Origin: Marchantia polymorpha subsp. ruderalis
Lineage: Eukaryota > Streptophyta > Marchantiopsida > Marchantiales > Marchantiaceae
Assembly (NCBI GenBank): GCA_037833965.1
Contig: AP031353.1
Location: 746,501 to 810,500 of the forward strand
Direction of reading: 5' to 3'
DNA length: 64,000 nucleotides
Numbering within the stretch: position 1 is the stretch's first letter; every line of letters starts with the position of its first letter. Below are positions 51,865 through 60,221 of the stretch, one piece after another. Position numbers and translations under genes: made by a program. Under the pieces are notes generated by a model. The model was not told the origin of the DNA. It was given only the letters and a program-made list of their open reading frames with translations, and ran no database searches.

Positions 51865-52140
51865 TACCTTTCTTCGGCAAGATGGAACTTTCGCAAGCTG
51901 GGTACCTGTCCCAATTTCAAACTCTTTGAAAGCTCGCCGGACAAGACCGCTACCATTTCTAAGTTTCCCGCTGCCTTCGATTTGCTTTCTATCTATTTTT
52001 AATTTTTCGCGGCGGAAGGGATGGATGGGCGCGAGGTCTGGGTAGCTTTTGTTAGTTTTCTGAGGCACGATGGAGCGTTGGGAAGCTGGCTAGCTTTCCC
52101 AATTGGAGTTTCTTCGACCACTTGCCGGACGAGGCAGCTT
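51865..52140. repeat. Right part of the degenerate direct-repeat array
   Basis: Two copies about 188 bp apart carry a CTTCGGCAAGATGGAAC/CTGAGGCACGATGGAGC block, GAAGCTGG-like and CCAATTT/CCAATTG blocks, then a TTGCCGGACxAG/TCGCCGGACAAG block. They match the left-flank copies in direct, not inverted, orientation, so they belong to the host site and not to the transposon ends. Confidence 0.5.
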
Positions 52141-52451
52141 TGATCTTCTGAGTTTTACGCTGTTCCGACCGCGGTCTTTGAGCTTCTGAGCGAGTTTTGG
52201 GGATCTTAAGAGCTTGTCTGCTGCGGCTCATGGGAATTGCTTTGCCTGCAATGCTTCTTCTCTAGACTCCGGCCTCCTCACGTCTTGCTTGCCCAAGCCA
52301 CTCTCCTTCCTTCTGTCTATAAGCTGCTTGTGATATATTTTGAGTTTGGATACGTGGGACTCTACTCTTTGGCTTGTATTTTGTAAAGGTGGTGACCCCT
52401 GTGTTCTATAGTTTGCTGGTTGAGTTTACTTAATAGATCCCAGATCATTAC

Positions 52452-53645
52452 TTGTGATTTCGCTGGACATTTTTCATATTTGTAACAAATGTATACTCCA
52501 GGAGAAGATGTCTGGGTACACATTGAAGTGTCACCTACGGAACTATTCCCAGAGCTCCAAGAGCACAGCGCGACAATAGAACAAATGTGCATCGGATTCC
52601 GGAGACAGGTCTAGGGTTCCCTTTGCAGGAGTCACCAATTTGAGGCTCACTACTTGCTCATCCACAGGAGGTAGCGTTGCTCCAGTCCCAAGAGCACCAA
52701 CCTACACCACATCTGAAGTTCCACGTTAGTAATAGATGACAGCGATGGAAAACTCAACATAAATCCCCAAACAAGAATCTCAGATTACAATGACGACAAA
52801 TATTTTTGATAAACACGAATCCGATATATGGAGATTTTTGGGTACTCGACTAAACCGACAAGACTCTCTTGCTTCTGATGCCTACTTCTATATATATTTC
52901 ATTGGTAAAGCGATGGAAGTTTCCTGGAAAATTCTCTGATTCTCTGATCACTTCTGTTTGCGAAGGTACTGAGTTGACCTTCATGTAATAATCATGTCAT
53001 TATTCGCAATATGTTCATGATCACACGAAGATGTGAAGGTAAAACTACTTGAACACATGGCCTTTGAAACAGTGAGCTGAAATCAGAACAACGGCTGTAT
53101 GATTGGATAATAAACTCTTATTAAAAAAAAAAATCGAAGGAATTGTGATTGTGCTAGCAACAAGTGCGCGTATAATCTTATGTTTTAAAGTGGAGGACCC
53201 AACTCTTCTCCTCAGTAAGAATTGACTTCCAGGGAAAGAAAATCAGTGACTTTATTCATAGAGACCAGAATCACCATGTGGAACTGTTACTCGTTTGGAT
53301 TCAAATGTCGATTAACACGATATTGAACGAGTTCTAGTATTTTTTAGCCGACACTCAAAAACAGTAGAACGGGACTCACCTGTATAAATCCACCAAATTG
53401 TTGCTCCTTAATAGATGCATAATTTTGAAGAGTCAGACCGTGGGGCTTCAATGCTTCCAAAACCTGCTCCACTCTTGCGCCTGCTTGGACAGTCACTTGC
53501 ATTTTCTCTTGGTCCACGTTCAAATTTTTGTCCATCAGATCTAAATTCACCATTCCATCACTGGAGAGCCCGCATCCATTCGGAGACAGCCCAGATCCAA
53601 CCGGCCTAATCTTTTGCTTGTGGGCATCAGCAATCTTAATTAAAT
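52452..53645 (-). pseudogene. GLDH: L-galactono-1,4-lactone dehydrogenase (GLDH) pseudogene fragment
   Basis: GLDH makes ascorbate in the mitochondrial inner membrane. Two exons of its FAD-binding domain remain: about 53645-53380 (RPVGSGLSPNGCGLSSDGM, LMDKNLNVD, VTVQAGARV, LTLQNYASIKEQQFGGFIQ, then GTGAGT donor) and 52701 to about 52452 (LPPVDEQVVSLKLVTPAKGT, later TLQCVPRHLL and NHK). The second exon has a frame change near the expected RCALGALG (about 52574) and a TAG where the family has Glu in VAEVTLQ (about 52547). The GAHGTGA motif reads GALGTGA. The upstream N-terminal and downstream catalytic exons are not found. It is therefore a dead partial copy; the working gene should be elsewhere. 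The upstream border lies in a TTAATC-type repeat and is uncertain. Confidence 0.85.
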
Positions 53646-54786
53646 CTTAATCTTTAATCTTAATCTTAACCCCGCCAATTTCCAATGAAATTTTTTTCTC
53701 ATCTCGTTTTCACATTCTGTAACTCACAACCTACGTAGACCCTTCCTGCCCCCCACCTGTAGCTCCGCCACTGCTCGTAACCAAACCCCTGAAAAAGCTC
53801 GACATTTTGGCAAACTCGAATCAAGAACTTGTCTCTCCAGAAGTGCAATGTCAGCTCAAATCTGGTTCATCGGCCCTCGACCCAAAAACTCAAATTCGGG
53901 CTAGCATCTCGCTGCAAGACAGAGCATTCAATCGCCGTCACTCCCTGCTCACTCACTGTCGATTCCCAAGCGAGACGCCCCTCTGAGCGATCCTGTAAAC
54001 CCGACAAAAACCCAGGTTCCATTCTCCCGCCGTTCTGAGTCTGTGCTCACCGTCGCTGCGTACATGCCGGTGTCCCCTTTCCACCCTGTCCTGCTCAATG
54101 GATACTGGACACTGCCACAGGCAGCGAAATGGTATTCAGTCTCCCGGCTTTTCAAACATTCATGCGGCAATATGGTGTAGGCAGGTTTGATTTGTAATGC
54201 CACAGAAATATATGTATTTGAGAACAAGATTTTTTTCTATAGCTTAACTATATATCACGGAAATATGTTGCCTCTGAATGTTCACATCATATATACTCTT
54301 GTATATATGTTGCAAGCTATAGTTGATGCTCCTGTCATTCCAGCCGATAAAAATCCCATACGAATCTCGACTTAGTATAAGGAACACCACTGTACTCTCA
54401 CTCTCACAAAGCTTCTTCCGCAAAATTATGTAAACTTCTATAATTTCTTTCTCTTAAGCTAAGAATACTTTCATGCCTTTTTTTTCCTGTTTGCGCAGAG
54501 TTAAATTCATATTCAAATTCAATCTCTAAACAACCTTCGCTAAATCCAGCGATTGTTCAATATGTATTAGAGATTATTTTGTTTACAGTACGATTGTTCT
54601 TTACAATTTTGTGGTAGAATCTACATACTTTACTTCGAAACAGGTAATGGTATGGTCCAGTGGTTCAGTTTTATTTTTCTTCACGAGCCGCGAATATAAT
54701 CTCTTATTTTCTTTTCTAAAAGCATTGCTTAGAACAACAAAGGATATTTATCTGTTAATGTACCTTTCACAGCTCCATCGCGCTTC
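53646..54786. other. Spacer right of the GLDH pseudogene; no gene
   Basis: Starts in a short TTAATC/ATCTTAA repeat (53633-53670). The rest is mixed and then AT-rich. The missing N-terminal GLDH exons were looked for here on the minus strand and not seen. Confidence 0.45.
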
Positions 54787-55057
54787 TTTCGCGAACTTTA
54801 CTCCACTTCGAGCATCCTTAGAAAATTCGGATCCGTTGCAATTTCGCCCCAGCTCCTTCCGCGAACTGTCGTCCACTTCGAGTATCGTTACTATGAACGT
54901 TAGATAATTTTGATCCGCTGCCCTTTCGCCAACTGTCCTCCACTTGGAGTATCATTACCATGAATCTTAGAATATTCGGATCCATTGCACTTTCGCAAAC
55001 TGTAATCCACTTCGAGTGTCGTTCTTATGAACGTTAGAATATTCGGATCCGCTGCCC
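54787..55057. repeat. Four-copy 67-bp minisatellite
   Basis: Units begin at 54787, 54857, 54924 and 54991 (TTTCGC-AACTGT) and a partial fifth begins at 55058. Each has TCCACTTCGAGT, a GAACGTTAGAATATTC-like block and GGATCCGCTGCCC or close variants. The first unit is shorter in its middle and longer at its end. Copies are clearly diverged from one another. Confidence 0.85.
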
Positions 55058-55735
55058 TTTCGCCCCCAACCTCGGTTTGTCACTTTCAACTTGTTTGACA
55101 TCGGATCACAATTCTAAGGTACTGTATACATTAATTTAAACATTGCATGTTCAAAATAACCTAGTTATTATAAAAATTGAGAGTAGATTGAGGGAAAAAA
55201 TTAATGGAAATTTATTACTGAACAAAATATGTCATATATGTGTAGAGATTTATGTGATGATATGTACATTGAAATAATACTATGAACTAAGTGGGTTGTA
55301 ACTAGAGCTATATGTTGCCATAATTTTGACTCAATTGTTGCAATCAATTATTGTTTTTCATGTATATTCTTGTAACATTATCCTTTGCGAAATACCATGC
55401 ATTTGTCTCTAGGAGACACATTCTAGATTTAATAGTTTTTTGAATAATGTTAAATTCTATGTATATATAATTTTTCTTATTGATATAACTTTTATCATAA
55501 AAAGAGATTTATTATTGTATGAGATAAAACATAATCACAAGTAAATGAGTATTTGGAACCATTTGGATAAATCTATCGTGATTATGTTACAATAATTTTT
55601 TTCAGTTGTTATGATAAAATGAGTAACATGCTTACAAAGAGATGATGTCAAATCAATTTTCTCTTCTTGGTACTCGAGGTCTAATGCAAAAGTTGATTAT
55701 ATGGTTAATCTGCCAGTAGTCATGTGCTTGTCTCA
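55058..55735. other. AT-rich flank before the LINE array
   Basis: AT-rich DNA without frames or repeats that I can recognise; it is the host sequence into which the LINE copies inserted. Confidence 0.5.
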
Positions 55736-55751
55736 AAGATTGCTTTGCTTT
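55736..55751. repeat. Left target-site duplication of LINE copy A
   Basis: AAGATTGCTTTGCTTT, identical to 60206-60221. Homology between copy A and copy B starts at the very next base (55752), so the repeat abuts the truncated 5' end exactly as a LINE target-site duplication should. Confidence 0.8.
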
Positions 55752-56239
55752 AAGCAGCTCACCTGCGGTGGAACCCGCAGGACAAGACAAACATCTTTAG
55801 CAACGCCGAGTCTCTGCTCCAGATGATTGAGGCAGGACTTGACAAACCCAGGAACCGCACGCTGGACGGACAGTGGATGCTACTTAGCGAAATCTGCAGA
55901 CACCTGTGGCTGAGCAGAAATCAGAAGGTGTTCGCTGGGTCCACGATCACGATCAATATACACGGCAGGGTTCGAAACACGGTGGACAAAGCGGTCTCGC
56001 AGTGGAAAGAATCACGACTCACCCCACCCCCGCGCAGGTGGCTGGAAATTGCCAAAACTCTCCAAAGCGCAATTGCAACGACTATGATCACGCGACTGGA
56101 AAGATGGCTCACAAAGACACTGATAATAAATCAGGACCCGACAGGACGTTCGGAAGCCTCCCACACGACGGAGGCAGCGATCAGATCGGACCTCCCCGAA
56201 TCTCCCGTCTCGGGCGATCCGGGCGGCATCCAATACTAG
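55752..56239 (+). pseudogene. LINE ORF2 C-terminal fragment (copy A)
   Basis: An open frame of 162 codons including the stop, covering the extreme C-terminus of ORF2 after the zf-RVT region (LRWNPQDKTNIFSNA, GRVRNTVDKAVSQW, LERWLTKTL, ending PGGIQY). It lines up without gaps with 62599-63086. Differences are mainly silent, and the frame is uninterrupted although it cannot be translated from its own start. Confidence 0.85.
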
Positions 56240-56428
56240 GTGCCCTCTCTCACTCACACCCCCTCCTGGTTCGGTCTCGAATGTTGTGACTGCTTGCTGG
56301 GAATGGTAATGCTGTTGTGACTATGCACTTGCGTCCGAGGTTGGTTGAGAGGATGGTTCGGGCTGTAAGACCGCTGGTTCTTCTGTCACTACGCCCGCAT
56401 AGCGGCCCCTCCTCTAAGTCCGCCTGCG

Positions 56429-56453
56429 CCCCCCCCCCCCCCCCCCCCCCCCC
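56429..56453 (+). repeat. Homopolymer run of 25 C
   Basis: Uninterrupted C run about 190 bp after the ORF2 stop of copy A. At the matching place in copy B (about 63282-63290) the run is much shorter, so it is length-variable between copies. Confidence 0.9.
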
Positions 56454-56727
56454 GGACAACTCTGAAATACATACCGAAGTACCCCGGCCGCCGCGCCGTT
56501 CTCCCCTGCAGTTTACACACCCACTCCCCACCACAGTTCACCACAGTCAGGCCTCTGCTTCCCTGCCACGTGTTGACCCCCAAGAAACCTCCGTACTCAA
56601 ACCGCCACACAGTCAAAACCAACTTACGCTCCAACCTCGTACCTGGTGGGTCTTCTCCCGGCTACTCGGACCGCTCCCCCGCCGGCCGCACACGCTTGCA
56701 CCTCATCGCCCCCTCGACGCACTCCTA

Positions 56728-57119
56728 CCCTGCACCCAGTACACAAACACCTCTCTGTCAGCTCCCCCACGCACGCTCACCCCCCGGTGCCCGCTGGACT
56801 GTGCCGGACCCTGCCGATCCCTACTCCCGAGCTCGGTGTGCCGCCTCACGCGGACACTGTCTTCCTCGGGACTGTGGATCTACTACTACGTTTTGGAATC
56901 TGCTATGCTACCACGAACTGCCACCCTGCACCTAGTACACAAACACCTCTCTGTCAGCTCCCTCACGCACGCTCACCCCTCTGTACCCGCTGGACTGCGC
57001 CGGACCCTGCCAATCCCTACTCCCGAGTTCGGTGTGCCGCCTCACGCGGGCACTGTCTTCCTAGGGACTGTGGATCGGCTACTACGTTTCTGGAATCTGC
57101 CTTGCTACTACGACTGCGG
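56728..57119 (+). repeat. 196-bp tandem duplication in the LINE tail (copy A only)
   Basis: Units 56728-56923 and 56924-57119 share CCCTGCACC-AGTACACAAAC, CTCTCTGTCAGCTCC and CGGTGTGCCGCCTCACGCGG with few changes. The matching part of copy B (about 63566-63760) has a single unit, so the duplication is specific to copy A or its source lineage. Confidence 0.85.
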
Positions 57120-58681
57120 CTCTCCCCCTCCCCACGTGGTGGGCCGCCCCACGCGTGCGGATCTTTTTCAGAGGGCGCTGCGGGGGGACGACACGTGGAC
57201 CTCCCGTCAGTGGTTTCTTCCCGGTGCATCCCCGGAACCCTTCCGGATCTGCACGGCTCTGTCATCACTGGGATCGCCCGACGGCCGCCCCCTCCCCCGC
57301 CCTCGGCTCATCATTGCTGCCTCCTGGCCACCCGGTTCTTCGCCCTCGCCGTGGAAACCTTCCCACGGCCCGGCGAACTGGTCCCAGGTGTCCCGGCCGG
57401 GCCCCTGCTTTTGCTGCTGCTGGAGGAGAAGACTGCAAGAAAAATTCACTCAAAAAAGAAGCTGGAAGTTCTCGGTGTTACCGCTCTGGGACCTCTCGAC
57501 CGCACACACTGGAGTCCTCGCTGCGCGGACGGAGTGCCCCCGGAAAATTTTGTACCCGGACCCTTGGCTGCTGCTCAGCGGCCCGACTCACCCCAGGAGC
57601 TCGTCCGGGGCTTCTCTCCTGCTGCTGCCGCTGCCGTTTCCGCATCTCCGCCTGTCACATTGGTGTGACGCTCGAGCCGGACCTCAGACGGACAGGAAAA
57701 GTGGCTGGCAGTCTGCAACCGCCACAAACGAATACCCCGAGCGACCCGGGCACGCCCACCTCGTGAAGGAACACCCCGCACAGCAAGTCGGGCCGCCACT
57801 GTCGGAGTCGGACCTGGAGATCTGCAATCTCCTCGTAAGTCCGGACCTGAATGACCCAGCCGCTCGGCCAGGGCATCATCAGGCACACCGGGCTTGGTGC
57901 GGTCCCGCCGCTCCCCCCTCCGATTGTGATTTCGCTCGGCTGCGGGTTGTTTCTCCCAGGTGGTCGCAGCTCGGGACTCGGCACATACACTCGCTCCAAC
58001 GACGGCTGCACGACTGGCAGATACTCATCCTCGAGTCCGAACCGATCGGGCACTCCCCGATGTGCTGCTGCAGATGGATCCGCCCGTTCCTGCCGCACGG
58101 CCCCCCGCATCCTCCCCCTCGCCATCTCCCTACAGCTCCACTACTATCACCGCCGCCCTCCTCTCCCCCCCCCCTCTCTACAGTCCCTCTCCCCGGTCGA
58201 TGCTCCCCCCCTCTACCACCTCGGCCGGTGGTAATTCTTGCGAATTCTGGCACACTCCACACCCCCCCTCACCCGCCTGATGCACCTAGCGTTTCTCTCG
58301 ACAAACTTGTCTCTTCACTCAAACACGTCACTGCCTCAGCACGGCCCCCTGCTCCGACTCGAGATCCTTCACCTCGATCGGAAAGACACGCCCACCCCCT
58401 TCGAAAAGGTCCCCACTCCACTCTCTCTTGCTTGCCCTCGTACTGTTCTGCTCCTGGTGCGTCTGGTGCTTCTGCGACCTCCTCTACCTCCGCGCAGGGA
58501 TAATATACCCCCCTGCCCGACCCCGGCACGTGCTCCTTTCGCCCGGAGTCTCTCTGCCCCGTCGGATCCCGCTAGCGGCGATCCCCCTCCAGGCTCTGGT
58601 TGCGACGGCTTCTCCTTCTCCCGCACCGTCGATCCGGGCGCCGCCTCGTACATCCGTCTCACGCGCACCACTCCCCCCCAC

Positions 58682-58820
58682 GGACTGGACCTGCCACTAA
58701 CCGTTAGTGGAAGGTCCGGTCCCCCCGTCCCGACCACCCCCTGGTCGGGACCAAGATCCCCTGGTCCGGGACAGGTGGCACCCTCCGGTGCCCTCTGTCA
58801 GGGAGTGGGGGCACGCCCCC
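58682..58820 (+). other. Cluster of four GC-rich stem-loops in the LINE tail
   Basis: Loop 1 (58682-58722): 4 + 6 + 7 paired bases with two single-base mismatches around CCG. Loop 2 (58727-58751): GTCCCGACCA paired with TGGTCGGGAC across CCCCC. Loop 3 (58770-58799): GACAG/CTGTC and GGCACC/GGTGCC around CTCC. Loop 4 (58807-58820): GGGGG/CCCCC. Four in a row within 140 nt is unusual even for GC-rich DNA and suggests a folded RNA. No known ribozyme or RNA family recognised. Confidence 0.7.
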
Positions 58821-59117
58821 CCCTCCCCCAGTCGCACTCCGGAAGACATTCCCTCTGACGGCGGGTTCGCCGTCCCCCTCTCGCCACGTGGCCTCTCCCC
58901 GGCCAGGTACGCCCTCCCCCTCCCCGCGGTACTCCCTGCGGAGAATCGTTGCTCCGTGTGTTTTTATGGGCCGCCGTGGCTTTTACTCGGCCCTGGCCTC
59001 GGGACTGTCTGACGCCGCGCGTGCCGCCCGGTTCGGGCTGGACGTTCGGCCCGAACCTGCTCCCCCTCCCGACCGCTGGCTCGTGCCGCGGACCGGAGGT
59101 CCCCGCTCCCCCGTGAC

Positions 59118-59175
59118 CCTATCCCTTTACGGATAGGATCCTCCTGCCTAGGTCCGACCGCCCGGGTTGACCTAG
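59118..59175 (+). other. Two further stem-loops in the LINE tail
   Basis: CCTATCC/GGATAGG (59118-59137, 6-nt loop) and CTAGGTC/GACCTAG (59148-59175, 14-nt loop), 300 bases after the main cluster. Confidence 0.65.
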
Positions 59176-59493
59176 TCCCCCCCCTGACTGACCCCCTCTG
59201 TCGGCCTGTACACCTGCTCTCCCCAGTGACGTGGCACTTTCGGACGCCATGTCTCTGTCCGCCCACTCTGTCCGACCCGTCACCTCTGCTTCGGCTTCTC
59301 CACTGCCCCGACATCTGCCATCCACTGCACCCGCCTCAAGATGCCTCCGACGTCCACGCCCCGCACACCGCCCGGCATCACTCCCGGCCGCCCCTGTCCC
59401 AGTCGCACGACACGCCTCTCGACGAACAAGTTACGCTCCGGAACCATGTAGCCCACCCTGACCACGTTCCCCGCGTACCAGGTTGCCTCGCCC

Positions 59494-59601
59494 GACCACG
59501 TACTCCGACCTCGACCACGTACCCCGACCGACCACGTACTCCGACTTCGACCACGTACCCCGACCGACCACGTACTCCGACTTCGACCACGTACTCCGAC
59601 C
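59494..59601 (+). repeat. Three-copy 36-bp minisatellite in the LINE tail
   Basis: Units 59494-59529, 59530-59565 and 59566-59601, each made of two related 18-bp halves beginning GACCACGTACTCCGAC or GACCACGTACCCCGAC. Near-identical; a degraded fourth unit follows. In one frame it would read as a 12-residue Thr/Tyr/Asp repeat, but nothing supports translation. Confidence 0.9.
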
Positions 59602-60205
59602 GACCACAGTCACCACCTCGACCACGTTACTCCAGGCTTCCTGGACTCACACTCTTCCGACGACAAATACGACTTACGACGCTGCCCGCCTCCGAGCTTC
59701 CCACCCCAGTGCAACACCCTCTGATTCTCCCTGCTGCTGCTTGCTTGCTGCTGTTCCCGGACCTCAGTGACAGATGCCGCGACACGGTCCCCACCGCCTG
59801 GATTACCATACTCTCCATCCTCTCTCCCTCCCTTCGCTCTCTTGTACATTTTCACGATTGCTGCACCTGACCCTGGGGACGGGGTACGTGGGCCCCCTCC
59901 CCTCTATGCATACAGCCCCGACTTTCTGTGGCTCTGAACCTTGCAGGTGGCGTGGATCCTTCTCCGACTGCTCGCTGTGCTGCGGGGCCCCTACCCCGGC
60001 TACGCTGCTGCCTGCTAGTTAGGATTGACCCGCGCTTGGCCGTGTATGCGCCCCTCTGCCCCCTCCTGTGCCCGGCTGCTGCGTCTGTGCGGCTCCTGGT
60101 GCGGCTGGGTGGCTTGTATTTCGCCCCAGTGCTCTTCCTCGCTCTCCCTCTCTCTTTGCAAGAGCCGAAATATGATTTCCCTGCGCGTCACACGCAGATT
60201 TCACC

Positions 60206-60221
60206 AAGATTGCTTTGCTTT
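60206..60221. repeat. Right target-site duplication of LINE copy A
   Basis: AAGATTGCTTTGCTTT, the exact partner of 55736-55751. It is followed at once by GCTTTGAGC and then copy B, so both copies use essentially the same GCTTTG-repeat target. Confidence 0.8.

Larger units (their letters stand above)
55752..60205 (+). mobile_element. LINE copy A, 5'-truncated, with ~4-kb GC-rich 3' tail
   Basis: A 4.45-kb non-LTR retrotransposon copy flanked by a 16-bp target-site duplication. It begins inside the last part of ORF2 (homologous to 62599 of copy B) and runs through the ORF2 stop (56237-56239). It then continues through 3.97 kb of GC-rich, C-rich upper-strand sequence to 60205, ending TTTCACC with no poly(A). 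The first kilobase after the ORF2 stop is matched by the sequence after copy B's ORF2 stop, confirming that the GC-rich tract belongs to the element. An alternative reading, that this tract is the 5' half of copy B, fits poorly with the duplication and with an in-frame stop at 60226. Confidence 0.75.
56240..60205 (+). other. GC-rich 3' tail of the LINE, no recognisable protein
   Basis: Long frames in all three forward phases (one of 728 codons, 56317-58503) are Pro/Ser/Leu/Arg-rich and continue one another's composition, as expected of C-rich DNA without selection on coding. No endonuclease motifs (GDFN, SDH), CCHC finger or RT motifs were seen. The tract contains a 25-base C run, a 196-bp tandem duplication, six strong stem-loops and a 36-bp minisatellite, each listed. 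I interpret it as a structured untranslated tail; a decayed ORF1 cannot be fully excluded. Confidence 0.6.

Noticed and set aside
56317-58503. 728-codon Pro/Ser-rich frame as a LINE ORF1 or new gene
   Set aside because: Composition is the same in the other forward phases, no nucleic-acid-binding motif is visible, the C run and 196-bp duplication sit inside it, and the matching part of copy B does not keep the same frame structure.
56240-60205. GC-rich tract as ribosomal DNA spacer or bacterial contamination
   Set aside because: The tract follows the LINE ORF2 in both copies and ends at a target-site duplication; no rRNA or bacterial gene motifs seen.
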